Shown here: positions 33,194 to 43,061 of the stretch, one piece after another
How the letters are laid out: each line of letters starts with the position of its first letter
Numbering within the stretch: the first letter of the stretch is position 1
Assembly: GCA_947497945.1 (NCBI GenBank)
Contig: CANMIP010000001.1
Coordinates: forward strand, 124,001 to 188,000
Length of the DNA: 64,000 nt
Direction of reading: 5' to 3'
Source: an uncultured Tropicimonas sp.
Lineage (GTDB): Bacteria; Pseudomonadota; Alphaproteobacteria; Rhodobacterales; Rhodobacteraceae
Notes under the pieces: generated by a model
The model's database searches: none
Seen by the model: the letters and a program-made list of their open reading frames with translations, nothing else
What the model was told of the DNA's origin: nothing
Position numbers and translations under genes: made by a program

Positions 33194-33270
33194 TGAATTT
33201 ACCCCCCGAATCTCGGCATGCATTGCCTGACGGTTATCCGGGCTGAACTTAGCTTGGCGCAGGGATCGCC

Positions 33271-33993
33271 TCAAGCAGAGGTATCTGCGTCAAACAGCCT
33301 GACCATTGCCTGAAGGACGCCTTCGGAATCCGGTGTGTGCGCGACCAGGCAAGTCTCTCCGGGCAGTACGGACCAGGCCGCTCGTGTCGCAGCGCTTATG
33401 CAGATCGCGTGAACCACCGCCCGGCGTTCGACTGCGGCCTCCACCAGGAGCATTGCGGAGCGGGGAGAAAACAGTGGCGCGACAATGGGTTCGCTGCGTT
33501 GGAGCAGGCGGCGTGCAGGTTCGGAAACCGGTCGGGTCACCTGGTCGTAGACCTCCATGACACGAGCGCCACGCCCCGCCGCGCGCAGGCGCGCGACAAT
33601 ATCTCCGCGCCGATGCCGGCCAGCGACATGAACGAAAGCCTCCGCGGATTCGTTTGAAAGCAGCCGATCCACCAGGCTGTCGGCATCTTTTTCCGTTCCG
33701 GCGACCGAATAGCCGGCCTCGCGCGCCCGTAAAGCCGTCCGAGAACCGACGCACCAGACCGGTTCCAGGATCGCCGGTCCCCGCGCGGATAGCGCCGCCA
33801 CGCCATTTTCCGAGGTGAAGATCGGAGCCTCGCCCGGTCCGGGCGCGCCTTCGAACGCAACCGGAACGATCTCCATCAGGGGCGATGTGATCACACGCGC
33901 GAACCGGCCCAGCCGCTCTTCGCACTCGGATTGGAACCGTTTGGCTGCGGTTTCCGGCCGTGTCAGCAACAAGGACGTCTCGCGCAGGTTCAC
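33271..33993 (-). CDS. hemD: Uroporphyrinogen-III synthase
   Basis: [13 protein letters not shown]...[10 protein letters not shown]...[14 protein letters not shown]; operon context. Confidence 0.87.
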   Translation of the reverse strand: MNLRETSLLLTRPETAAKRFQSECEERLGRFARVITSPLMEIVPVAFEGAPGPGEAPIFTSENGVAALSARGPAILEPVWCVGSRTALRAREAGYSVAGTEKDADSLVDRLLSNESAEAFVHVAGRHRRGDIVARLRAAGRGARVMEVYDQVTRPVSEPARRLLQRSEPIVAPLFSPRSAMLLVEAAVERRAVVHAICISAATRAAWSVLPGETCLVAHTPDSEGVLQAMVRLFDADTSA

Positions 33994-34050
33994 TTCAGCA
34001 GGTTTCCGATCTATCTGGGTCCCGTATTCCTAACCTTCGGTCGACGCCCA

Positions 34051-35148
34051 GTGCAACAATTCGCCTCAGACACACCGCTCACGATCCTCGGGATAGAAAG
34101 CAGTTGCGACGACACGTCGGCGGCCGTCGTGCGCACGGATCGCGACCGCATCCTTTCCAATGTCGTGGCCGGCCAGACGGAGTTGCACGCAACCTTTGGT
34201 GGAGTCGTCCCGGAGATCGCCGCCCGCGCCCATGCCGAGAAACTCGATTTCACGGTCCAGGCCGCGCTTGAGCACGCCGGGGTCGAGTTGAGCGCGCTCG
34301 ATGCGATTGCCGTCACGGCCGGACCGGGCCTTATCGGCGGCGTCCTGTCCGGCGTGATGTGCGCGCGCGGGCTGGCCGCCGGAAGCGGACTTCCCCTGAT
34401 CGGCGTCAATCATCTCGCGGGCCACGCATTGACCCCGCGCCTGACCGATGATGTCGCGTTTCCCTATCTCGTCCTGCTCGCCTCCGGTGGACATTGCCAG
34501 TTCCTTGTCGCCGAGGCGCCGGACCGCTTTCACAGGGTTGGTGGAACAATCGACGACGCGCCGGGTGAGGCGTTCGACAAGACGGCACGCCTTCTGGGGC
34601 TCCCCCAACCCGGCGGCCCCAATGTCGAGATCGTCGCCCGCGACGGGGATGCGCGCCGCTTCGCCTTTCCGCGCCCACTGCTGGATCGCGCGGGATGCGA
34701 CATGTCCTTTTCCGGCCTGAAGACAGCCCTGCTGCGCACAAGAGATGCGTGCATTGACGCGCATGGAGGGCTTGCGCGCAAGGATCGGTCCGATCTCTGT
34801 GCCGGCTTTCAGGCCGCAATCGCCGATGTACTTGCCGAAAAGAGCAGACGCGCCCTGGAGACGTATCTCCAGATGTCGCCACCGAGCGCGACCCTGGCGG
34901 TCGCCGGAGGTGTTGCCGCGAACCAGACGATCCGCAAGCGCCTCATGGAGCTTTGCGAGCAGATGAATGTCCGTTTTGTTGCGCCGCCGCTTCCGCTTTG
35001 CACAGACAATGCCGCGATGATCGCCTGGGTCGGGATCGAGAAAATGCGCCTGGGACAGATGGGCGACCTTGTCGCGCGTCCGCGCTGGCCACTCGACACC
35101 CGACAGGCCGCATTGCTCGGCTCGGGAAAGAAGGGCGCAAAGGCCTGA
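34051..35148 (+). CDS. tsaD: tRNA N6-adenosine threonylcarbamoyltransferase
   Basis: [18 protein letters not shown]...[16 protein letters not shown]...[17 protein letters not shown] start at 34051 fits the N-terminus. Confidence 0.95.
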   Translation: MQQFASDTPLTILGIESSCDDTSAAVVRTDRDRILSNVVAGQTELHATFGGVVPEIAARAHAEKLDFTVQAALEHAGVELSALDAIAVTAGPGLIGGVLSGVMCARGLAAGSGLPLIGVNHLAGHALTPRLTDDVAFPYLVLLASGGHCQFLVAEAPDRFHRVGGTIDDAPGEAFDKTARLLGLPQPGGPNVEIVARDGDARRFAFPRPLLDRAGCDMSFSGLKTALLRTRDACIDAHGGLARKDRSDLCAGFQAAIADVLAEKSRRALETYLQMSPPSATLAVAGGVAANQTIRKRLMELCEQMNVRFVAPPLPLCTDNAAMIAWVGIEKMRLGQMGDLVARPRWPLDTRQAALLGSGKKGAKA

Positions 35149-35526
35149 AGAGCGATGCCTGCCGAAACGCGAGAGACCGACGCCGCGCACAAGGCTCGCC
35201 GCCGGCCCCCCTTAACCGGTCTCCGAGGAGACCATACTCGTGAAAAACGACTTTTTAATAAACACTCGAAAAAAATGCTTTTTGCCAAAGGAAAGAGCTG
35301 GACCCTTTCGAAGCAACCGGTTTGGGAGAACGATAAAACCCAACCGGCTTGAAACCTTGATCCCACACTTCCCGGCCCGAGGAAATTGGCACCATTGCGT
35401 AGGCAAACTTGCCTATCTGCTTGTTTCGGTCCGGTGCCGGCGGTAGTTTGGCGCGGTCGCAGGAACGCGCCGGAACCAGAAATAAATTGCCGGGAGGCAT
35501 GGAGACTTGATCGCAGGGCAGCCGTC

Positions 35527-37917
35527 ATGGCACGCCGAGTACCCCGTCCTCGGAACTGCTCCCGGCGGGATCGCGAAAACGAACCCGGAGACCGCGTGGT
35601 GAAACGCTCGCTCGGACCGCTCCTGGCGCTCGGATTTGCCGGCATTCAGTTCCTCGCCGTGATGCTGGTGGTTTTCTCCTCCTATCTTTCGTCGGAAGCG
35701 GCGCTGATCGGGCATGCAAGGGAAATCCTGCGCGATGTTGCCACGAACACGATCGAGCACTCCCGGGGTTTCCTGAGCCCTGCCCGCGGCGCCGCGGTCC
35801 TGGCTGCACGGCTGGCGCAGAGCGATGTGGTGGCCAGCGATGATCCCACCGAGCTGGAAAAGCTCCTGTTCCAGCAATTGCAGCTCGTTCCGCAGGTCTC
35901 CGGCATCTTCTTCGGCACCGAGCAGGGCGAGTTCTACTACGTCATGCGCGACGAGAAGACCGGCCTGACCCGCTCCAAGCTCGTCACCTTCCCGGAAGGC
36001 GAACGGCGCACCGAGCTGATCTGGCGTGAGACCAATTTCGAGATCACTTCGCGCGAAATGGACCCGCAAGACAGGTACGACCCGCGTATTCGCCCCTGGT
36101 ACACGCAAACCCAGGCGGAGATGCGTTCCGTCTGGACCGATCCCTACATCTTCTTCACCTCGCAGCGCCCCGGCATCACGCTGGCCGCACCCGTAAGCCG
36201 CCCGGATGGAAGTCTTGTTGGCGTGATGGGGGTCGATATCGAGATCAGCTCGATCTCCGATTTCCTGTCCAGGCTGAAAATCGGCAAGCGGGGGCAGGCA
36301 TTGATCATCAACGAGAACGGCGATGTGATTGCACATCCCGACAAGACGCTGATCAAGACCGGCAATGCCGATGGCACCTACCGCTTCGTGACCATCGGGG
36401 AACTGGACGACCCGATCGCGCGCGCGGCCTTCGGTCCGCTCTTTGCGGAAGGGTCGATGCCCGGACGGGCCACGAAACAGGACTTCTTTTACGGTGACGA
36501 GACCTACGTCTCACAGGTGATGCCCGTGGGCAGCGACATCCTGCCTTGGACGATTGCGGTCTATGCGCCCAAGAGCGATTTCACCGCCGAGATCGAACGG
36601 AACCGCGCGGTCAATATCTGGATCGCCGCCGCCCTGGCCATCGCCACCGGGCTTGTCGGACTGCTGCTGGCCAATCTCGTCTACCGGCCGGTGCGCGCCT
36701 TTGCGGTGCGCTCGGCCCTTGTGGCGCAGGGCGAACTCGACCCGTCAGAACCGTTGCCAAGCACCTATGGCGAGCTGGAAAGGGCCAACGACACCCTGGT
36801 TCAGGAAATCGCCGAACGCCGCAAGGTCGAGCACGAATATGGCCAGACCTTCGAGATGGCAGTGCGCGGCATGGCGCAGATCACGGCCGATGATGGCCGC
36901 TTCCTGCGCGTCAATCGCGAATTCTGCGAGCTGACCGGCTATTCGGCCAGTGAGTTGCTGGAGATGCGCGCCACCGACCTGACGCTCCGGTCGGACCCGC
37001 CTGGCCCGACCGGAGCGCGGGAGCTGATCAATTTCGACCTGCCGCTCAACAAGGAACTGCAATGTCGGCGCAAGGACGGCGAACTCGTCTGGCTCCAGAT
37101 CAACGGCATTGTCGTGCGCGACCAGAGCGGAACACCGCTGCATGTCGTGCTGTCCGTCGAGGACATGACGCGCGCGCATGACCAGGAGCAACAGATCCAG
37201 ACCTTGAACCGCGAGCTTGCACATCTCGCCCGGACCACCACCATGTCGCAACTGGCGGCCGGGCTTGCCCATGAGCTGAACCAGCCGCTGGCTTCCATCG
37301 CCCAGAATGTCGACTCGGCAATGCTGACGGTCGATCAGATGGGCACCGACAACAAGGATCTGCAACTGATCCTCAGCGAGATCGAGGAGCAGGCGCTCCG
37401 GGCCGGCGAGATCATCCGCGCCCTGCGCGGCTTCATCGGTCGCGACGAGGGCGGACAAAGCGTCTTCGATGTTGCGGTGCTGGTCGAGCAGTCCTGGCGT
37501 CTGGTCAATGCCGAGGCGATGGAGCACGGCACCCGGATCGAGACCGGGCTGGACGGGTTGCCGCTTGTCGAGGCCAACAGGGTGCAGATCGCGCAGGTAA
37601 TCGTAAACCTGCTGCGCAATTCCATCGAGGCGATGGCCGCGCCGGGCAGCAAGGGCGGGCAGCTGATCCGTGTCAGCGGCGCCTGTACCGACGGGATGGT
37701 CACCGTCACAGTCGAGGATTCCGGGCCCGGTCCGGACCCGAAGATTCGGTTGTTCTCGGATTTCGAGACAACGAAGCCAGCCGGAATGGGGCTTGGCCTG
37801 TCGATCAGCCGCTCGCTGGTGGAAGCCAATGGCGGCAAGATATGGCATGATGATGTTTGCACATCCGGCGCGCGGTTCTGCTTTACGCTGCCGGTTTATG
37901 GCGCGGATGGAGAGTAA
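35527..37917 (+). CDS. dCache-PAS sensor histidine kinase (FixL/DctB-like)
   Basis: Periplasmic dCache region, TM, PAS, LAAGLAHELNQPLASIAQN H-box, GLGLSISRSLVEANGGKIW. Start uncertain. Confidence 0.88.
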   Translation: MARRVPRPRNCSRRDRENEPGDRVVKRSLGPLLALGFAGIQFLAVMLVVFSSYLSSEAALIGHAREILRDVATNTIEHSRGFLSPARGAAVLAARLAQSDVVASDDPTELEKLLFQQLQLVPQVSGIFFGTEQGEFYYVMRDEKTGLTRSKLVTFPEGERRTELIWRETNFEITSREMDPQDRYDPRIRPWYTQTQAEMRSVWTDPYIFFTSQRPGITLAAPVSRPDGSLVGVMGVDIEISSISDFLSRLKIGKRGQALIINENGDVIAHPDKTLIKTGNADGTYRFVTIGELDDPIARAAFGPLFAEGSMPGRATKQDFFYGDETYVSQVMPVGSDILPWTIAVYAPKSDFTAEIERNRAVNIWIAAALAIATGLVGLLLANLVYRPVRAFAVRSALVAQGELDPSEPLPSTYGELERANDTLVQEIAERRKVEHEYGQTFEMAVRGMAQITADDGRFLRVNREFCELTGYSASELLEMRATDLTLRSDPPGPTGARELINFDLPLNKELQCRRKDGELVWLQINGIVVRDQSGTPLHVVLSVEDMTRAHDQEQQIQTLNRELAHLARTTTMSQLAAGLAHELNQPLASIAQNVDSAMLTVDQMGTDNKDLQLILSEIEEQALRAGEIIRALRGFIGRDEGGQSVFDVAVLVEQSWRLVNAEAMEHGTRIETGLDGLPLVEANRVQIAQVIVNLLRNSIEAMAAPGSKGGQLIRVSGACTDGMVTVTVEDSGPGPDPKIRLFSDFETTKPAGMGLGLSISRSLVEANGGKIWHDDVCTSGARFCFTLPVYGADGE

Positions 37918-37920
37918 AGG

Positions 37921-38586
37921 ATGTCTGAGCTCGGTCTGACGGTTTTCGTGGTCGATGACGACCCGGCGATGCGAAATTCGCTTCCGCGCACCCTGCGCAT
38001 GCGGGGGTTCGAGGTCGAGGTTTTCGCCTCGGCACCCGATTTTCTGGCGCAATATGACGGCAAACGTCCGGGTTGCCTGGTGCTTGACCTGCGAATGCCC
38101 GAGATGTCGGGGCTGGAACTGCAACAGCGACTTGGCGACAGCGCGCGTTTCCTGGCGACGATATTCATTTCCGGCCATGGCGGGGTGCGGGAATCCGTGC
38201 AGGCGATGAAGGGAGGCGCGATGGATTTCATCGAGAAGCCTTTCCGGACCTCCTCTCTGGTCGAGCGTATCGAGGCGGCCTTCGAACAGGTCCGCAGCCA
38301 GCTCGAACTGCAGAGGAAATGCGCCGATATCCGGATGCGCTTCGATCGGCTGACCGCGCGCGAGGCGGAGATCGTCGCCCGGATCGTCGCCTGCCCGGCG
38401 GAAATCAGCAGCAAGGAGATCGGGCGCCATCTCGGCATCAGCCCGCGCACCATCGACCATCACAGGGCGCGAATCCTCGAAAAGCTGGAGGTTCGGTCCA
38501 CCGCCGAGCTGGTCGGGCTTGCCGTCAGGATGCATCGCGACTGCGCCGAGCCGCTCTTCGACCCGGTCAGTCCGCCCGAAGACTAG
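37921..38586 (+). CDS. FixJ-type response regulator (receiver + LuxR HTH)
   Basis: VFVVDDDPAMRNSLPRTL...LVLDLRMPEMSG...FIEKPF...EISSKEIGRHLGISPRTIDHHRARILEKL. Confidence 0.93.
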   Translation: MSELGLTVFVVDDDPAMRNSLPRTLRMRGFEVEVFASAPDFLAQYDGKRPGCLVLDLRMPEMSGLELQQRLGDSARFLATIFISGHGGVRESVQAMKGGAMDFIEKPFRTSSLVERIEAAFEQVRSQLELQRKCADIRMRFDRLTAREAEIVARIVACPAEISSKEIGRHLGISPRTIDHHRARILEKLEVRSTAELVGLAVRMHRDCAEPLFDPVSPPED

Positions 38587-38610
38587 GGCGGCCACCGTTT
38601 CGTGCAGGGC

Positions 38611-40374
38611 TCACAGCGTTTCCGATATCGGAAACGACACTGATCCGGAGGCGCGCGCATCGGGAGTCTCCATCTCTCCACCGGATTTCATGGTGACCAG
38701 GGCCGCCTCCACCGTCGGGGCATAGCGAACCCGTGGCCGGCGCAGCCCTCGCGCCAGGAAAGCGCGGCGGATCGCACGATCCGCTCCGGTCAGCCAAAGC
38801 GACACGCCCTGGCGTTCGGCCTTGCGGGCAAGTTCCACGATCATCTGTGCCCCTGTTGAATCAAGAAACGGTACGGCCGTGAAATCGACCACAAGCGCCT
38901 TGTGGTGGTCGTTGATCCTGTCCAACACAGTGCCGATCGATGCGGTCGCGCCAAAGAAGAGCGCGCCCTTGATCCGGTAGACCACAACATCGGGATCGGC
39001 GGCCTGCGCCTCGCGATACGAACCGCGCGGGGCGGTGGTATCCGCGAGGTCCCCGCCCACCAGAGGCATATGCGAGTCCACCTCCGTCGCCTGTGCCATG
39101 CGCTGGATGAATACCACAGACCCGATGGCAAGTCCGACAACGATCGCCTCGGTCAAATCGCGGAAGATGGTCAGGAGGAAGGTGGCGGACAAGACCGCGA
39201 TTTCCCCCCGCCCGGAGCGGAAAAGCGTCCTGATTGCTGTCTTCTCGACCATTTTCCAGGCCACGACACACAGGACACCGGCCAGCGCGGCGAGCGGAAT
39301 GAAGGCGGCCAGTGGCGCCGCCACCAGCATGACCACCAGCAGAAAGACCGCATGCAGCATGCCCGAGATCGGTCCATGCGCTCCTGAGCGCACATTGGTT
39401 GCCGTCCGCGCGATCGTGCCTGTAACGCAGAAACCGCCAAAGAGCGCCGATCCGAGATTCGCGACCCCCTGTGCGACAAGCTCGCAATTCGAGCGATGGC
39501 GCCGCCCGGTCATGCCATCGGCCACAACCGCCGAGAGCAGGGATTCGATGGCGCCGAGCAAGGTGAAGGAAATCGCCGAAGGCAGGACGGCGTGCACCTT
39601 TTCCGGCGTGATCTCGGGAAGTTGCGGCATTGGCAAGGTCGAGGGAATGCCGCCGAACTTGGAACCGATGGTTTCCACGGGAAGTCCGAACAGCCGCACC
39701 CCGGCAGCCGCCAGGGCAACGGCGATCAACATGCCCGGCCAGCCAGGCCGCAGCCGCCCCAGGCCGACGATGATCACCATCGTCGCGACGGACAGGCCAA
39801 GCGCGGCGGGCGTCAACGTGTCGCGAGCGTGCCAGAGCGCAGGCAGCTTCTCTGCCAGCGCTCCGGGTTCCGTAGCCAGGGAGAGTCCGAACAGCTCCCT
39901 CAACTGGCTGGCAAAAATGATCACCGCAATCCCGGCCGTGAAGCCGACCGTGACCGGGAAAGGGATGAACTTGATGAAGGTTCCGAGCCGGAGGAATCCT
40001 GCGGTCGCCAGCAGCAGCCCGGACAGGAAAGTCGCCAGGATCAACCCGTCGATCCCGTGTTCCGCCACGGTGGCCGCGACCAGTACAATGAACGCGCCCG
40101 CCGGACCACCGATCTGAAAGCGGGAGCCGCCGAGAAGAGACACGAGGAAGCCGCCGACAATGGCGGTAATCAACCCCTGCGCCGGCGTCGCTCCGGAGCC
40201 GATCGCAATCGCCATCGAAAGCGGCAACGCCACGACCGCAACAGTCAGCCCGGAGGTGGCGTCTGCGCGAAAATGCGACAGGCCGTAGCCCTCGCGGAGC
40301 ACAGTGACCAGTTTCGGTGTGAAGAGTTCGGCGAAACCGGGAGGCCGGTTCCGCGGCTGGGTGCTGGATTCCAT
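38611..40374 (-). CDS. SulP (SLC26A) family anion transporter with STAS domain
   Basis: GLTVAVVALPLSMAIAIGSGATPAQGL; C-terminal STAS LVVDFTAVPFLDSTGAQMIVEL. Confidence 0.92.
   Translation of the reverse strand: MESSTQPRNRPPGFAELFTPKLVTVLREGYGLSHFRADATSGLTVAVVALPLSMAIAIGSGATPAQGLITAIVGGFLVSLLGGSRFQIGGPAGAFIVLVAATVAEHGIDGLILATFLSGLLLATAGFLRLGTFIKFIPFPVTVGFTAGIAVIIFASQLRELFGLSLATEPGALAEKLPALWHARDTLTPAALGLSVATMVIIVGLGRLRPGWPGMLIAVALAAAGVRLFGLPVETIGSKFGGIPSTLPMPQLPEITPEKVHAVLPSAISFTLLGAIESLLSAVVADGMTGRRHRSNCELVAQGVANLGSALFGGFCVTGTIARTATNVRSGAHGPISGMLHAVFLLVVMLVAAPLAAFIPLAALAGVLCVVAWKMVEKTAIRTLFRSGRGEIAVLSATFLLTIFRDLTEAIVVGLAIGSVVFIQRMAQATEVDSHMPLVGGDLADTTAPRGSYREAQAADPDVVVYRIKGALFFGATASIGTVLDRINDHHKALVVDFTAVPFLDSTGAQMIVELARKAERQGVSLWLTGADRAIRRAFLARGLRRPRVRYAPTVEAALVTMKSGGEMETPDARASGSVSFPISETL
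38617..38636. repeat. 20-bp perfect palindrome CGTTTCCGATATCGGAAACG
   Basis: Read directly. It lies within the last codons of the SulP gene, 31 nt after the response-regulator stop. Confidence 0.9.
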
Positions 40375-40444
40375 GTCTTGCCGCGCCTGTTCCAAGGAGG
40401 CGGCGGGATCGTCGGCGTCACGTCGGCGGTCTCCGTCGCGGAGT

Positions 40445-40711
40445 TTATCTGTCGGTCTCCGGGTCCCGGGATTTCAACCGCACGCCACGTCCTCCCGTCG
40501 TCGACGCGCTTCCCGGTCCAATCAGTTCCACACCCGCCTCATCAAACGCCTCGATCACCCGGATCAGGCTGTCCACGACACCGCGCACATTGCCCGGACT
40601 CGCTTCCATGCGCTGAATCGTCGGCACGGACAGCCCCGAAAGTTCAGCCAATTTCTTCTGGTCGAACCCGAGCAGCGCCCGGGCAGCGCGCATTTGCGCG
40701 GAGGTGATCAT
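40445..40711 (-). CDS. XRE/Cro-like HTH regulator
   Basis: MITSAQMRAARALLGFDQKKLAELSGLSVPTIQRMEASPG; directly upstream of the SulP gene. Confidence 0.88.
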   Translation of the reverse strand: MITSAQMRAARALLGFDQKKLAELSGLSVPTIQRMEASPGNVRGVVDSLIRVIEAFDEAGVELIGPGSASTTGGRGVRLKSRDPETDR

Positions 40712-40722
40712 GATGGATGCCT

Positions 40723-40774
40723 CTGGCAGGACAATTGCCAGTTACAGTATGAAACTTGATATGTCAAATATCAA
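40723..40774 (-). promoter_or_regulatory. Two inverted repeats upstream of the XRE gene (candidate operators)
   Basis: CTGGCA-N7-TGCCAG (40723-40741) and TTGATAT-gtcaa-ATATCAA (40756-40774). Confidence 0.55.
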
Positions 40775-40826
40775 AATATGCGCTTTCTGCATGATTCCAT
40801 CGCCCTTGCCGGTCCCGGCAGTGCGG

Positions 40827-41198
40827 TCAAGCCTTTGGATTGCGTGGCATCTGGCGCAGCAATTCGTCGAGGGCCTGATCCTTGGCAAACGCGGTCTTTG
40901 CCGCTGCCTGTTCGCGAGCAAGTTCGGCACGGGCACGCGCAAGATCCATGTTCAGCCGGGCGCGCTCCTTTTCCGACCAGCGCATCCAACGCGCAGCAGA
41001 GACGATCATGGCGCCGTCGGTCGCACCATCAGCGGAGACCAACTCCATGCAGCTCTCGCGGTCCCGCTGCAGTTTGCCAAGGCGCATGGACGCCGCCCGT
41101 TCCGCTTCGGCCTTCTGCCGCAGCACCTGACTCGAAGCAAGCCAGACCGCCTCGGTCACCCGCTTGAGCCTCTGCAACTCGTGTCGACGGTTCTTCAT
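40827..41198 (-). CDS. Hypothetical coiled-coil protein, possibly flagellar (FliJ-like)
   Basis: MKNRRHELQRLKRVTEAVWLASSQVLRQKAEAERAA..., 7 nt downstream of flhB. Confidence 0.6.
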   Translation of the reverse strand: MKNRRHELQRLKRVTEAVWLASSQVLRQKAEAERAASMRLGKLQRDRESCMELVSADGATDGAMIVSAARWMRWSEKERARLNMDLARARAELAREQAAAKTAFAKDQALDELLRQMPRNPKA

Positions 41199-41205
41199 CC
41201 CGGCC

Positions 41206-42294
41206 TCAATCAATGAAACTCTTGCGTGCCTTGGCCCGCATTTGCTCGGCAAAGCGGATCGCCGCCGCGACCGGGCGATAGTGGTCGGGATGGATTTCCT
41301 GCCCGACATCCGTTGCGGCGAAAATGGCGCGCGCTGTTGGCGGATCGCGCTGGATCGGAACAGCAGATTCCATGGCAACCTCGCGAATCTGGGCGGCGAC
41401 CTCATCCACGCCCTTGGCGACACAGATCGGCGGACCGCTGAAGGTCGGATTCCACTTCAATGCGACGGCATAGTGTTCTGGGTTGACGATAACCACATTC
41501 GCTTCCTTCACATCCGCCAGCATCGAGTTCAGGGCGATTTCCTGTGCACGCCGGCGCCTGGCCATCTTCATGTACGGATCGCCTTCCGACTCCTTCATCT
41601 CGTCCTTGAGTTCCTTGTGCGACATGCGATTTCGACGGATGTGCTCAGCGTGCTGAAAGAGGAGATCGATCCCGCCGATCGTGCCGAAAACGACAACGAT
41701 GATCGCCAGGAACTCGGTCGCGAGGCGCGCCATCAACTGGGAGACGCCCCCTGGCGTCGATGTCATTGTGCTCGCGATCGTGTCCATCCGTTGCGACAGG
41801 AAGAAAGCCAGCACGCCGGAGACAATCACGAGTTTCGTGAAGCTCTTGGCAAATTCGAACAACCCGGAGCGCCCGTACTTGTTCTTGGCATTGGAAATCG
41901 GAGAGATTCGGGACAACTTTGGCGCAAGCTTGTTCGGTGCGAAGACGAGACTGCGCTGCGCCAGCAGGGCCGCTATCACGAGCAGGCCCGGAGGAATGAG
42001 CATGGGAAGAATGCCCGTGCCAAGTTCGCGCCAGAGTGAGGCGGCATCCAGCGGAATCCCCAAATGCGCCCGGGTGGCAGAGGGGTGCCCGATCCGCGCC
42101 AGGATTGACACGCCCAGATCTCCGAAATGCCCTGCGATCCAGGGGCCCATCACGACGAAGGTCAGCAGGATGGTCCCGTATGAAATTGCGGCATTCACAT
42201 CCTGTGATCGCGGTACGTCCCCTTTCTTGCGAGCGTCGTCGAGCTTCTTTTGACTGGGTTCGTTTTGTTTGTCCTGTTCGTCGTCTGCCATCAC
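41206..42294 (-). CDS. flhB: Flagellar biosynthesis protein FlhB
   Basis: SQKKLDDARKKGDVPRSQDV...KESEGDP..K...VIVNPEHYAVALKW; next to fliR and flhA. Confidence 0.93.
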   Translation of the reverse strand: MMADDEQDKQNEPSQKKLDDARKKGDVPRSQDVNAAISYGTILLTFVVMGPWIAGHFGDLGVSILARIGHPSATRAHLGIPLDAASLWRELGTGILPMLIPPGLLVIAALLAQRSLVFAPNKLAPKLSRISPISNAKNKYGRSGLFEFAKSFTKLVIVSGVLAFFLSQRMDTIASTMTSTPGGVSQLMARLATEFLAIIVVVFGTIGGIDLLFQHAEHIRRNRMSHKELKDEMKESEGDPYMKMARRRRAQEIALNSMLADVKEANVVIVNPEHYAVALKWNPTFSGPPICVAKGVDEVAAQIREVAMESAVPIQRDPPTARAIFAATDVGQEIHPDHYRPVAAAIRFAEQMRAKARKSFID

Positions 42295-43061
42295 CGCACT
42301 CCGAACGGATCGGCAAGGACAGCATGGAGCGCATCAAGCCAGATCTGCAGGAGAAAGGGGGCAAGCATGGCCAGCATGGCCATCCCGGCTCCGGTGATCG
42401 CCGGCGCGCCGACAAGAACCACCATCAGCTGGGGCATCGCGCGGTTTATCGCGCCAAGCGCCAGGTTGTAGATGAAGGCCGCAAGAACGAAGGGGGCGGC
42501 CAGGCAGAAGGCAAGGCGGAAGCAGTAGGAGACATGTGCGATGCCGAACTCTGCGAGATCGGCAGGCTGCAGCACCGTGCCGGTCGGAAACTGGCGGTAG
42601 CTGTCGATCATGGCCGAAATGACGAAGATATGCAGATCCGCCATGACCGCGAGGGCCAGTCCGCCCATCACCAGGAGATGTCCGATCGCGGGCATCGGTT
42701 CAGTTGCCGACCCGCCGAAGACCTGCGCCAGGGATGTGGATTGCGCCGCCATGGAGGCTGCCAACTGGAGGACGATGATCATGAAGCGCAGGGTCATTCC
42801 GAGGACGAGACCGATCAGGGTCTCCGACAGGACGAGCGTGAAGAGGTCGGCGCCATCGCTGGGAAAGGCCACGTTCGGGACCGCCGGGAAGACCATGAAC
42901 GTGAAAGCGAACGCGACCGAGAGCTTGACCCTCTGCGGAACCAGCCGCTCTCCGAAAGCCGGAACGAAGGAAACAACCGCACCAATCCGCAAGAAGACCA
43001 CGATGGCCTGCAAGAGACCCGCGCGGCTGATCGCCAGGAGGTCCGGTGGCAGCTCGATCAT
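42291..43061 (-). CDS. fliR: Flagellar biosynthesis protein FliR
   Basis: Polytopic FliR/SpaR-like protein; overlaps flhA (ATGA) and flhB. Confidence 0.92.
   Translation of the reverse strand: MIELPPDLLAISRAGLLQAIVVFLRIGAVVSFVPAFGERLVPQRVKLSVAFAFTFMVFPAVPNVAFPSDGADLFTLVLSETLIGLVLGMTLRFMIIVLQLAASMAAQSTSLAQVFGGSATEPMPAIGHLLVMGGLALAVMADLHIFVISAMIDSYRQFPTGTVLQPADLAEFGIAHVSYCFRLAFCLAAPFVLAAFIYNLALGAINRAMPQLMVVLVGAPAITGAGMAMLAMLAPFLLQIWLDALHAVLADPFGVR

Noticed and set aside
36745-38595. 616-aa minus-strand ORF
   Set aside because: Antisense to the histidine kinase and response regulator.
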